Under the pieces are notes generated by a model. That model ran no database searches. It saw only the letters and a list, made by a program, of their open reading frames with translations, and had not been told where the DNA came from. Position numbers and translations under genes: made by a program. A stretch of DNA of 10,799 bases, taken from NCBI GenBank assembly GCA_025927665.1, contig JAICKZ010000095.1, positions 1 through 10,799 of the forward strand, written 5' to 3'. Shown here piece by piece: positions 1-5,916 of this stretch (the stretch's first letter is position 1; each line of letters opens with the position of its first letter). The stretch comes from Steroidobacteraceae bacterium. GTDB taxonomy: Bacteria; Pseudomonadota; Gammaproteobacteria; Steroidobacterales; Steroidobacteraceae.

Positions 1-1182
1 CAAAATCATTTTTTCCTTATCGGTAAGAATCATGGCCTGCAATACGTTAACCATCTGCGCAATGTTTGCCATACGCACACGATCGGCATGACGAATGAAA
101 ATATTCAAATTGAGTGCCGCAAGCAACGCATCCCGTAAACTGTTTTGCTGAACAAGAAAACCGGGATTGCTACCGGGCGAAGGCGCATACCAACTGCCCC
201 ACTCATCCACTACCAACGCAACTTTTTTCTCCGGATCATATTTGTCCATGATGGCCGAATGTTTGTTGATCAAACTATCCATCTTCAACGTTTCCTTTAG
301 AAATTCGGCATATTCTTTTTCTCCAAAACCAACGGACACGTATTTTTTCTTCCAATCGATGACCGTGTATTGATGCATGGACAAGCCATTGATGTCCCAA
401 CTCCAAGTGTGATCTTTATATGCCTTCATGATGGTTTCAGTCCATTCAGTCCAGCGCGGTCCATCACCGCCCGGTCCCACCGCAATTTTCAACATCTGAT
501 TATTGGTTTGTTGTTCTGGATTGAAATTATGAACAAAGCGGCTATAAATCTTCATCTGACTAAGATAATAATCGGGACTCATATTGCCGCCACAATCCCA
601 GCTCTCGTTACCGAGGCCGACAAATGGCACCATGTAAGGAGCAGGATGGCCATTGGTCGCACGTTCTTTCGCCAAGGTGGTTGCTTGTGCGGACGTCATA
701 TATTCAAACCATTCTGCTGCTTCTTGCGGTGTTCCCGAACCTATGTTTACTGATACATACGGGGCCGCACCGATCTGGTCGACAAAATCCATGAACTCAT
801 GAGTACCGAACGTATTGGGCTCGGTAACGCCACCCCAATCGGTATTCACCGACACTGGTCGTTGCGTACCAATACCTTTGCGCCAATGATAGTAATCGGC
901 GAAACATCCACCGGGCCAACGCACATTCGGTACTTTCAATGCTTTAAGTGCGGCGACAACATCATTGCGGATACCGCGAGTGTTAGGAATGGAAGAATCG
1001 GGACCGACCCAAATACCTTCATACACACCATGCCCCAGATGTTCCGCGAACTGACCAAATATATTGTGATCAATCTTCACGCCAGTGGTGGATGCATCAA
1101 CAGTAATCTGTTGTTTCTCTGCAGCCTGAACAGTCGCAAACACCATCGCCATCAACACAGTGCATAAGGTCGCGTAACGCAT
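1..1182 (-). CDS. Secreted GH51 alpha-L-arabinofuranosidase, C-terminus cut by window edge
   Basis: Retaining glycoside hydrolase expected to remove terminal alpha-L-arabinofuranosyl groups from hemicellulose or pectin side chains outside the cytoplasm. 394 residues are visible. Residues 1-20 form a signal peptide ending VQA, followed by mature AEKQQITVD. The GH51 N-terminal hallmarks are present: HNIFGQFAEHLGHGVYEGIW (about 39-58), VRWPGGCFADYYHW (87-100) and a (beta/alpha)8 barrel. The acid/base Glu is E193 in VGLGNESWDCGG, and the nucleophile Glu is E327 in VVDEWGSWY. The frame is still open at base 1, so roughly the last 100-130 residues (barrel end and beta-sandwich) are outside the window. 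The ATG at 1182 is preceded by GGGG at 1191-1194, 8 nt away. The gene is divergent from the ABC operon. GH51 identity is confident from both catalytic motifs. Exact substrate (arabinan or arabinoxylan) cannot be told from sequence. Confidence 0.93.
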   Translation of the reverse strand, partial: MRYATLCTVLMAMVFATVQAAEKQQITVDASTTGVKIDHNIFGQFAEHLGHGVYEGIWVGPDSSIPNTRGIRNDVVAALKALKVPNVRWPGGCFADYYHWRKGIGTQRPVSVNTDWGGVTEPNTFGTHEFMDFVDQIGAAPYVSVNIGSGTPQEAAEWFEYMTSAQATTLAKERATNGHPAPYMVPFVGLGNESWDCGGNMSPDYYLSQMKIYSRFVHNFNPEQQTNNQMLKIAVGPGGDGPRWTEWTETIMKAYKDHTWSWDINGLSMHQYTVIDWKKKYVSVGFGEKEYAEFLKETLKMDSLINKHSAIMDKYDPEKKVALVVDEWGSWYAPSPGSNPGFLVQQNSLRDALLAALNLNIFIRHADRVRMANIAQMVNVLQAMILTDKEKMIL

Positions 1183-1260
1183 TATTCTATCCCCACTTTT
1201 TTTGGTTGAAGCAAGCGAACCGATATTATCAGCGGCAGTGTTGCAGGTGTAAAAAATATT

Positions 1261-1275
1261 CAGGAAGCCTTCCTG
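1261..1275. promoter_or_regulatory. Perfect palindrome in the divergent intergenic region (operator or minus-strand attenuator)
   Basis: CAGGAAG-C-CTTCCTG is a perfect inverted repeat with 7-bp arms around one base. On the minus strand the hairpin is followed directly by AATATTTTTT, the layout of a short intrinsic terminator. It lies in the presumed leader of the arabinofuranosidase gene, between the candidate promoter and the start codon. It could be an attenuator, or simply the operator of a dimeric regulator. The minimal loop makes the RNA hairpin less certain. The palindrome is seen directly; the function is inference. Confidence 0.4.
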
Positions 1276-1361
1276 TCGATCAAACTGTGGTTGACATACT
1301 GATCATCATCACCAAAACTCAATCAAGAGCACGTAAGGAAATTGCCCATCGTTATGTATGC

Positions 1362-1390
1362 TTTAAAATCAATGATAAAGTTGTCGTCAA
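1362..1390 (-). promoter_or_regulatory. Candidate sigma70 promoter for the arabinofuranosidase gene
   Basis: On the minus strand, TTGACG (1390-1385) and TTTAAA (1367-1362) are separated by 17 nt, a good -35 and a fair -10. Transcription would give a leader of roughly 170 nt that includes the 1261-1275 palindrome. It overlaps the candidate promoter of the ABC operon on the other strand. Confidence 0.35.
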
Positions 1391-1409
1391 ACAACCCAAT
1401 GCATATAAA
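1381..1409 (+). promoter_or_regulatory. Candidate sigma70 promoter for the ABC exporter operon
   Basis: TTGTCG (1381-1386) and TATAAA (1404-1409) with a 17-nt spacer lie just ahead of the ATPase gene. The predicted start near 1416 gives a short leader of about 27 nt. The alternative TTGACA at 1291 has only a weak -10 partner at standard spacing. Confidence 0.45.
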
Positions 1410-1442
1410 CTACGCACTACAAATTTATATAGAGTACGCAGC

Positions 1443-2228
1443 ATGATTCGCGTTGAAAACCTTACCAAGAAATTCGCTGATATGACCGCCGTCGATGGCG
1501 TCTCGTTTGAGGTGGTTGCGGGTGAAATCTTCGCATTTCTTGGACCCAATGGTGCAGGCAAAACAACCACCATCAAGATGCTAACCACCTTGCTTGCACC
1601 GACCAGCGGCAAACTCGAAATCGATAATCTTGATACCACACGCAATCAACACGAGGTTCGCAAACGTTTTGGCATTGTCTTTCAAGATCCGAGTTTGGAT
1701 CAAGAACTCACGGCGATGGAAAACATGGAGATCCATGGTGCGCTGTACAATGTGCCGCGCAAGCTACGCCGCGAACGGTCAGAGCTGTTATTTAAAACAT
1801 TCGAACTGTGGGAAAAGAAAGATGCGTTTGTGAAAACATTTTCCGGTGGCATGCGGCGGCGACTTGAGATTGCACGCGGACTACTGCACACACCAAAGAT
1901 ATTGTTTCTCGACGAACCCACACTGGGTCTTGATCCACAAAGCCGCAATCAATTGTGGACGCAGGTTAAACATCTTAATCAGAATGAAGGCGTGACTGTA
2001 TTTCTTACCACGCACTATATGGACGAAGCCGAACGGGTTGCCAGTCGCATTGCCATCATCGATCACGGCAAGATTGTTGCAATTGGTACTGCACAGGAAT
2101 TGAAAGATAAGACGCAGACGTCATCGCTCGAAGAAGCATTTCTTGCGCTCACTGGCACGGCATTGCGCGATGAAAGTGTCAACCCGACTCAACGAATGCG
2201 TGACATGTCGCGCCTGTGGAGACGTTAA
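1443..2228 (+). CDS. ABC transporter ATP-binding subunit, DrrA/NodI-like
   Basis: Cytoplasmic ATPase of 261 residues that energises the permease encoded next to it. All nucleotide-binding elements are present: aromatic A-loop F11, Walker A GPNGAGKT (34-41), Q-loop Q81 in FQDPSLDQ, signature SGGMRRRLEIAR (134-145), Walker B ILFLDE (153-158), D-loop LGLD (161-164) and switch His H191 in TTHYMDEAE. The reading frame is open back to 1206, but the family begins at MIRVENLTKKF, and the ATG at 1443 gives exactly that N-terminus; the 79 upstream codons look unrelated to any ABC domain. A weak GAG lies upstream. The C-terminal tail (about 230-261) includes the SSLEEAFLALTG motif usual in the DrrA/NodI/CcmA group of exporters. 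The substrate (drug, lipid or polysaccharide) is not indicated. Confidence 0.93.
   Translation: MIRVENLTKKFADMTAVDGVSFEVVAGEIFAFLGPNGAGKTTTIKMLTTLLAPTSGKLEIDNLDTTRNQHEVRKRFGIVFQDPSLDQELTAMENMEIHGALYNVPRKLRRERSELLFKTFELWEKKDAFVKTFSGGMRRRLEIARGLLHTPKILFLDEPTLGLDPQSRNQLWTQVKHLNQNEGVTVFLTTHYMDEAERVASRIAIIDHGKIVAIGTAQELKDKTQTSSLEEAFLALTGTALRDESVNPTQRMRDMSRLWRR
2218..2221 (+). promoter_or_regulatory. SD deciding the GTG start of the ABC permease
   Basis: GGAG lies inside the last codons of the ATPase gene, 8 nt before the GTG at 2230. This supports the GTG over upstream ATG codons at 2143 and 2170, which would overlap the ATPase gene and add an atypical Cys/Arg-rich N-terminus. Confidence 0.65.
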
Positions 2229-2229
2229 C

Positions 2230-2976
2230 GTGGGTGCCATCTATGTGCTGTGGTTAAGAGAGTTGCGGCGTTATACACGTTCACGCGTGCAAATCGTCGC
2301 TTCGCTTGGTCAACCCCTATTGTATCTGTTTGTGATGGGCTTTGGATTGGGTGCGGTGTTTCAACAAGCAGGTCATGGCAGTTACTTTCAATTTGTCGCA
2401 CCGGGCATTATTGCGATGACTGTGTTGTTCACTTCTACGTTCTCTGGTATCGCGTTACTTTGGGATCGGCAATTTGGTTTTCTTAAAGAAACCTTAGTTG
2501 CGCCCGTATCACGTTTTAGAATCATGCTTGGCAGAACCTGCGGTGCCGCGACCGTTGCAATGCTGCAAGGCATGTTGGTGGCGATCATTTGTTTTATCGC
2601 AGGATTTCGTCCGGTCAACATGGCGATGCTGCCACTTGCGTTTATATTTCTGATGCTGATTGCACTTGTCTTTGCGGCGATGGGAACCACTATCGGCGCT
2701 TCTTTAAAAGACATGCAAGGTTTTCAAATGGTGATGAACTTTATTGTCATGCCCATCTACTTTCTTTCCGGCGCGATGTTTCCTTTGGACAATCTTCCCA
2801 CCGCACTTGCTGTTGCAACACAACTCGATCCACTTTCTTATGGTGTCGACGCACTACGCGCCATGCTCATTGGCCAAGCCCACTTTAATGTTGCTCGTGA
2901 CGTTGTTGTATTGTTAGTCGTGGCATTCGCACTTATCTGTCTCGGCGCGTGGCGCTTTTCAAAGATTGAAGCATGA
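2230..2976 (+). CDS. ABC-2 type transporter permease, DrrB/NodJ-like
   Basis: Inner-membrane subunit of 248 residues forming the export channel with the preceding ATPase. From the GTG start the protein reads VGAIYVLWLRELRRYTRSR, followed by SLGQPLLYLFVMGFGLG, the typical N-terminus of this family. About six membrane segments are visible near residues 22-44, 55-77, 108-128, 132-158, 167-186 and 222-242. The ABC-2 signature region is present: an ETLVAPVSR loop (87-95), then LSGAMFPLDNLP (179-190) and LDPLSYGVDALR (199-210). It begins one base after the ATPase TAA, so the two genes are almost certainly translationally coupled. The start choice rests on the GGAG at 2218-2221 and on family length. 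The transported substrate is unknown. Confidence 0.9.
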   Translation: MGAIYVLWLRELRRYTRSRVQIVASLGQPLLYLFVMGFGLGAVFQQAGHGSYFQFVAPGIIAMTVLFTSTFSGIALLWDRQFGFLKETLVAPVSRFRIMLGRTCGAATVAMLQGMLVAIICFIAGFRPVNMAMLPLAFIFLMLIALVFAAMGTTIGASLKDMQGFQMVMNFIVMPIYFLSGAMFPLDNLPTALAVATQLDPLSYGVDALRAMLIGQAHFNVARDVVVLLVVAFALICLGAWRFSKIEA

Positions 2977-3140
2977 TTGTGTCGTGTGCTCGTCTATATA
3001 AGTTTGAGGCACTCATACGATCTCATCGCTAGATATTCGCAATCAGAGTAAGTTGAATCTATTAATGTCTCGATTGTGCCCAAAGCAGTCGGTCGCATTA
3101 CTCCATTGCAGTCATTCAGAATGGGGAAAGTGGACAACGA

Positions 3141-3229
3141 ATTTAACAATACCAATATTTCGAGAACAAGCGCGTAACTATTTGCGAGTCGGGCGACCGA
3201 AGGGCACGGACATCATTGGTATGTTAGGC
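3141..3229 (-). other. Candidate integron attC-like recombination site
   Basis: In gene sense (minus strand) this reads GCCTAAC (3229-3223), then ATACCAAT, a central section of about 58 nt, ATTGGTAT, a single T, and GTTAAAT (3147-3141). The two end boxes fit the R''/R' consensus RYYYAAC and GTTRRRY of integron attC sites. On the plus strand (the attC bottom strand) the 8-bp arms at 3149-3156 and 3215-3222 are perfect complements. The pairing continues into the boxes by four Watson-Crick and two G-T pairs, with one bulged base (A3148). A paired stem with an extrahelical base and 89-bp length are normal for attC. The stop codon of the adjacent gene falls in the R'' box. A weaker alternative R' box, GTTACGC, lies at 3178-3172. 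No integrase gene is in the window. Confidence 0.5.
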
Positions 3230-3616
3230 CACTCTTGCGACAAGAAACGAGAGTGCTGCGATAGTAGCCAAGCCGACGGTGACATAGCTGCCATACAACA
3301 GCCAAACACGTAGTGTCTTATATTTCTCGTTTTGCTCCCAGTTTCGTTCGTCCTCTGCGCGTTCAAGTTGTTTTGCGACGTTAAAGAAGCGCCTCGCGTC
3401 AATGTGCAACTCATATAGGCAGAATGCCACGGTAATAACGAATAAAACCATTGCTGAAATGAGACATGTTTTTTGAAAGCAAGAGTATGTATTGGGCTTT
3501 GAATCGGCGAGAGCTAAGAAGAACACGCCGGTAGCACCAGAGGCATATGCAAGAATGTAACCCTTTAGAGAGTTTCCTGCGTCCTTTGCGAGCTTATGAA
3601 AATCTGAAGCTAACAT
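3224..3616 (-). CDS. Small membrane protein, probably integron-cassette encoded
   Basis: Unrecognised 130-residue protein. Three membrane segments are visible at about 20-37 (YILAYASGATGVFFLALA), 51-70 (LISAMVLFVITVAFCLYEL core) and 102-127 (VWLLYGSYVTVGLATIAALS core). A charged stretch at 71-101 (RRFFNVAKQLERAEDERNWE), likely helical and cytoplasmic, separates the last two. There is no signal peptide and no catalytic motif. The ATG at 3616 follows a GTTAGGC box by only 13 nt, with GGGA just ahead, and the TAA stop lies within GCCTAAC. This tight fit between R-type boxes is typical of integron cassette genes, which often encode small membrane proteins of unknown role. It follows the DUF2513 gene on the same strand. 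The coding call is fairly sure; the function is unknown. Confidence 0.65.
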   Translation of the reverse strand: MLASDFHKLAKDAGNSLKGYILAYASGATGVFFLALADSKPNTYSCFQKTCLISAMVLFVITVAFCLYELHIDARRFFNVAKQLERAEDERNWEQNEKYKTLRVWLLYGSYVTVGLATIAALSFLVARVA

Positions 3617-3623
3617 TGATTCC

Positions 3624-3681
3624 CATACGGCCTAACGTAAAATTGAGGGGCAGGTGGCCGCTGGCCTGTCCCGTTCGTATG
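3624..3681. repeat. Imperfect hairpin ending at a GTTAGGC cassette-boundary box
   Basis: In minus sense GGGACAGG (3672-3665) can pair with CCTGCCCC (3654-3647) around a 10-nt loop. The outer blocks AACG/CGTT (3675-3672 with 3637-3634) and CATACG/CGTATG (3681-3676 with 3629-3624) are also complementary, with AGGC bulged out. The canonical box GTTAGGC (3636-3630) sits on the side facing the small membrane-protein gene. The opposite box is poor (ACCCTAC is the best match), so this is either a degenerate attC or a terminator-like hairpin after the DUF2513 gene; its tail TCAATTTTAC is only modestly T-rich. Confidence 0.4.
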
Positions 3682-3705
3682 TAGGGTCAGGTATCGTAGT
3701 TTAAA

Positions 3706-4125
3706 TTATCGCTCTAATGCGCTCTTCAGTGCGAAAGCCCCTAATGCCTTAATTGCGTCAAATGTCAATTCAATACCTTTTGTTTTTGCTGTCGCCTTAA
3801 TTTTTTCCCAGATAGTGGTTGATCTGATGGTATCAAGAAGATCATGACCTGACATGGTAAGTCGAGGGGCATAAAGACCGTAGCTGAATAGCCCATCTGC
3901 CGATCTTACAATTTGTAAGCCATCTATGTATCCACTATTAACCAGCAATTCATAGTGCCCAAAAACACGGCTCTCAACATCCCGATATTCTTCTAGCTGC
4001 TTTTCATAAGCATCCCATGCTGCTTGATCCGTCAACACTGGCTTTGGAGGAATTTCACGAAAAAGGTCGTTTTCTTCCTCAACGTCTGTAAGTTGCTTGC
4101 GTATCAAGTCCCAGTCTCGCTTCAT
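3706..4125 (-). CDS. DUF2513 domain protein
   Basis: Cytoplasmic protein of 139 residues. It starts MKRDWDLIRKQLTDVEEE and contains YELLVNSGYIDGLQI (58-72) and the block RLTMSGHDLLDTIRSTTIWEKIK (88-110), then KGIELTFDAIKALG. This order matches my knowledge of the DUF2513 family, which is common in prophages and other mobile elements and has a winged-helix look; no biochemical role is established to my knowledge. The frame is open back to 4263, which would overlap the upstream gene by 86 bp. The ATG at 4125 is chosen because family members begin at MKRDW and because GCAGG lies upstream. Residues 25-50 (a Pro-rich then acidic helix) are less family-typical. It lies 52 bp after the preceding secreted-protein gene, possibly in one transcript. 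Confidence 0.75.
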   Translation of the reverse strand: MKRDWDLIRKQLTDVEEENDLFREIPPKPVLTDQAAWDAYEKQLEEYRDVESRVFGHYELLVNSGYIDGLQIVRSADGLFSYGLYAPRLTMSGHDLLDTIRSTTIWEKIKATAKTKGIELTFDAIKALGAFALKSALER

Positions 4126-4177
4126 TCTATATGCCTGCTGTAAGTGAGCTTGTTTGGTTGCGTTTGGTCTTGCCCCT

Positions 4178-4693
4178 TTATTTGTGTTGGCAAGCAAAGA
4201 AGTCGATCGATCCGATAGGCGTATTTGGTGACACTTCACTACCACCGCTGGAGAGGGTCTCATAAGAAGTTACATCATCGAAAAAGACACGTGCCCCGTG
4301 GTTGATGCTGTCGCACCAAAACCGTAACACGTGGTCACCAGATGCGTCGTCTACAGCCACATAAGCCATGTTGATCTTAACGGCATCCCTGAGCCTAATG
4401 ATGCAACGTAGCTCTAGATAAAGGTCGCTGCCGTTCTCGGCCATGATCTTTACGCGCTGACCATCTGCCGTCACCCTTTTCCATCCGCTAGGAAGCTTTT
4501 CTTTTGATTCTCGCTCGTAACCAGAGTGAGACTGATTGGTCGCGCATTTTCGCACCTGCTGCCAGCGCGCCATTTCTTCCTGAGCGCTACGTTGTTTGTC
4601 TGTCGGTGATTGCGAGTAAACAGGCATTGCGGTGAGAATGCCCACTGTCGTAAGAGTAATTAAAGGGAGCAATATCGCATCAAGTTTCTTCAT
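4178..4693 (-). CDS. Secreted protein of unknown function (171 aa)
   Basis: Not recognised. The ATG at 4693 gives an N-terminus MKKLDAILLPLITLTTVG, a Sec signal peptide with likely cleavage after VYS (residue 27). The mature part of about 144 residues begins with a charged helix (TDKQRSAQEEMARWQQVRK), then a beta-rich section with GWKRVTADGQRVKIM and LYLELRCIIRLRDAV. Four Cys remain after the signal (in RKCATN, LRCII, FWCDS and FACQHK), consistent with two disulfides in the periplasm. A GGAG at 4704-4701, 7 nt upstream, fixes this start; an upstream TTG at 4711 is unlikely. A lipobox is absent. The gene lies between another secreted protein and the DUF2513 gene on the same strand. Confidence 0.65.
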   Translation of the reverse strand: MKKLDAILLPLITLTTVGILTAMPVYSQSPTDKQRSAQEEMARWQQVRKCATNQSHSGYERESKEKLPSGWKRVTADGQRVKIMAENGSDLYLELRCIIRLRDAVKINMAYVAVDDASGDHVLRFWCDSINHGARVFFDDVTSYETLSSGGSEVSPNTPIGSIDFFACQHK

Positions 4694-4700
4694 TTCGCAT

Positions 4701-4704
4701 CTCC
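4701..4704 (-). promoter_or_regulatory. SD fixing the ATG start at 4693
   Basis: GGAG in minus sense with a 7-nt spacer to the ATG. It falls inside the stretch that would be coding if the upstream TTG at 4711 were used, so the ATG is preferred. Confidence 0.6.
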
Positions 4705-4835
4705 AGTTCAATATTCAAAATGTGTTTAAGTTGAGTGCTGGATATTTTCTTCCGCTATGAGCCGATCCTGGTCAGTATCAATGGCCCACTGTGAACCAGA
4801 ATTAGTGCCTGATTTGACGGGAATGCGCACTTAAG

Positions 4836-5549
4836 CTAGTGATTGGAATTCACTTCCTTTATTGTTGATGCCAAGCTTGGGTCGTTGGTTGCGATTGCCG
4901 TTGCGACGGACCCGTAAAAGCCAGCTTCTTGCGCCGCGTAGATCGCATCCTGTATCGTCATCCGCCCATTTTCAACAGAACGCTGAAGTGCCACAGCAGT
5001 ATCAGTCGCCATTTCGCTGAAATCACGCGCTCGTCCGTAAGAGTCAGAATACTGCACTCCTAAACGTCCAAGCATTAGAAGGTTGCTGGCAACCTGACCA
5101 TTAAATTTTAGATTATAAATTGCGCGTTCATAATTTTGATTACTTATCTCGATGTCTCCGAGACGAATTTTGCTGTTCCCTTTTTGTGTCGACGCGTGCT
5201 TGAGGCCACTAGGCTCGGTGGTAAGGTGCGCTGCCAATCGCGAAGCTCCCATTGTCTGGTACATCAAGCTAAGTGGGCTTGAGTGGTCGATGGTCTCGTC
5301 ATTGAATCCCAACTCGTAAAGCGGCTTGCGAGAGGTTTGCCGCACCTTCATGCGACAGATCTCCCGCATATACGCTGAAGCTTTAGATGCATCGATGATG
5401 CTCTCTTTCCAGGCGGCTAGGGCAGCAGGCGTCATACCGTAGGGTGCTACACATGGGTCTACCTGGTTACTAGGTGCTGCCTCAAGATGAAGACTGTAGA
5501 CAAGAATTGCTACAGCCAGTGTGAGATGAAGCCGTACTTTTATTCTCAC
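4836..5549 (-). CDS. Secreted protein of unknown function (237 aa), GTG start
   Basis: Not recognised. Residues 1-25 form a signal peptide (RIKVRLHLTLAVAILVYSL core) with likely cleavage at LEA/APS. The mature part of about 212 residues is mainly helical, with Cys in DPCVAPYG and REICRMK near its start. Two helical stretches follow: one around 145-180 (YERAIYNLKFNGQVASNLLM) and one rich in Ala near the C-terminus (IQDAIYAAQEAGFYGSVATA). The start is GTG at 5549, supported by a perfect AAGGAG 8 nt upstream. There is no lipobox or enzyme motif. It is the first of a run of minus-strand accessory genes, separated by 142 bp from the next one, so co-transcription is possible but unproven. Confidence 0.65.
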   Translation of the reverse strand: MRIKVRLHLTLAVAILVYSLHLEAAPSNQVDPCVAPYGMTPAALAAWKESIIDASKASAYMREICRMKVRQTSRKPLYELGFNDETIDHSSPLSLMYQTMGASRLAAHLTTEPSGLKHASTQKGNSKIRLGDIEISNQNYERAIYNLKFNGQVASNLLMLGRLGVQYSDSYGRARDFSEMATDTAVALQRSVENGRMTIQDAIYAAQEAGFYGSVATAIATNDPSLASTIKEVNSNH

Positions 5550-5557
5550 CGCTGTGA

Positions 5558-5563
5558 CTCCTT
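5558..5563 (-). promoter_or_regulatory. Strong SD for the GTG-initiated secreted protein
   Basis: AAGGAG in minus sense, 8 nt before the GTG at 5549. It decides the non-ATG start. Confidence 0.65.
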
Positions 5564-5686
5564 AGCATTCTGACGGTACGGAGGAAAATAAAGCAGGCTA
5601 CTGCAATAAGTCCACATAGGCATCAACGGTGTGCGGAACGGGTCACGATTCGGGTGCTTTCTACACGGACATCTTTTGACTATCTG

Positions 5687-5896
5687 CTATTCAGCGGCTG
5701 GTGTACAGGATATCGGAATTAGCTCTTGACCGACCGGTATTGGCCGGTTCCCCTCCGACGAACTCGATGCATGACAAGCAATGAATGTTAGTGAATCATT
5801 GTTCAATCGGCAGCGCTCCGGATCCCTGCACTGACAAAGTATCCCAGGAGTGCGAGGCGGTTGATGGGTTATAGTGCTGGATGGAATATCGTTCAC
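5687..5896 (-). CDS. Doubtful small ORF (69 aa) after the metalloprotease gene
   Basis: A GTG-initiated frame 20 bp downstream of the metalloprotease stop, same strand. The product is Pro/Ser-rich with five Cys (21, 23, 29, 41, 64) and no signal peptide, membrane segment or recognisable domain. Ribosome-binding support is weak (AGG close to the GTG). It may be a genuine small downstream gene or a chance frame in a 367-bp gap between the metalloprotease and the next gene. The rest of that gap (5564-5686) shows no clear element. Confidence 0.2.
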   Translation of the reverse strand: MNDIPSSTITHQPPRTPGILCQCRDPERCRLNNDSLTFIACHASSSSEGNRPIPVGQELIPISCTPAAE

Positions 5897-5916
5897 TCGG
5901 CCTATATTCGCCCTCG

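Noticed and set aside
167..1167. Plus-strand ORFs across the left end
   Set aside because: They are antisense to the arabinofuranosidase, whose minus-strand frame is open throughout with both catalytic motifs.
1291..1319. TTGACA as the -35 box of the ABC operon
   Set aside because: At 17-nt spacing the -10 is AAAACT, a poor match; the pair at 1381/1404 is better and closer to the start codon.
1206..1442. N-terminal extension of the ABC ATPase by 79 codons
   Set aside because: The sequence has no ABC features, covers the promoter region, and the family start MIRVENLTKKF begins at 1443.
2143..2229. Longer permease starting inside the ATPase gene
   Set aside because: The added residues are Cys/Arg-rich and unlike the family; the GTG at 2230 has a well-spaced GGAG.
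3053..3313. Plus-strand ORF of 86 codons
   Set aside because: It crosses the attC-like element and runs antisense into the small membrane-protein gene, with no domain or SD.
4126..4263. Upstream extension of the DUF2513 gene
   Set aside because: It would overlap the secreted-protein gene by 86 bp and adds residues not found in the family; MKRDW is the natural start.
5731..5752. CCGG-type short inverted repeat near the 69-codon ORF
   Set aside because: Arms of only about five bases with no T-run or neighbouring promoter; easily due to chance.
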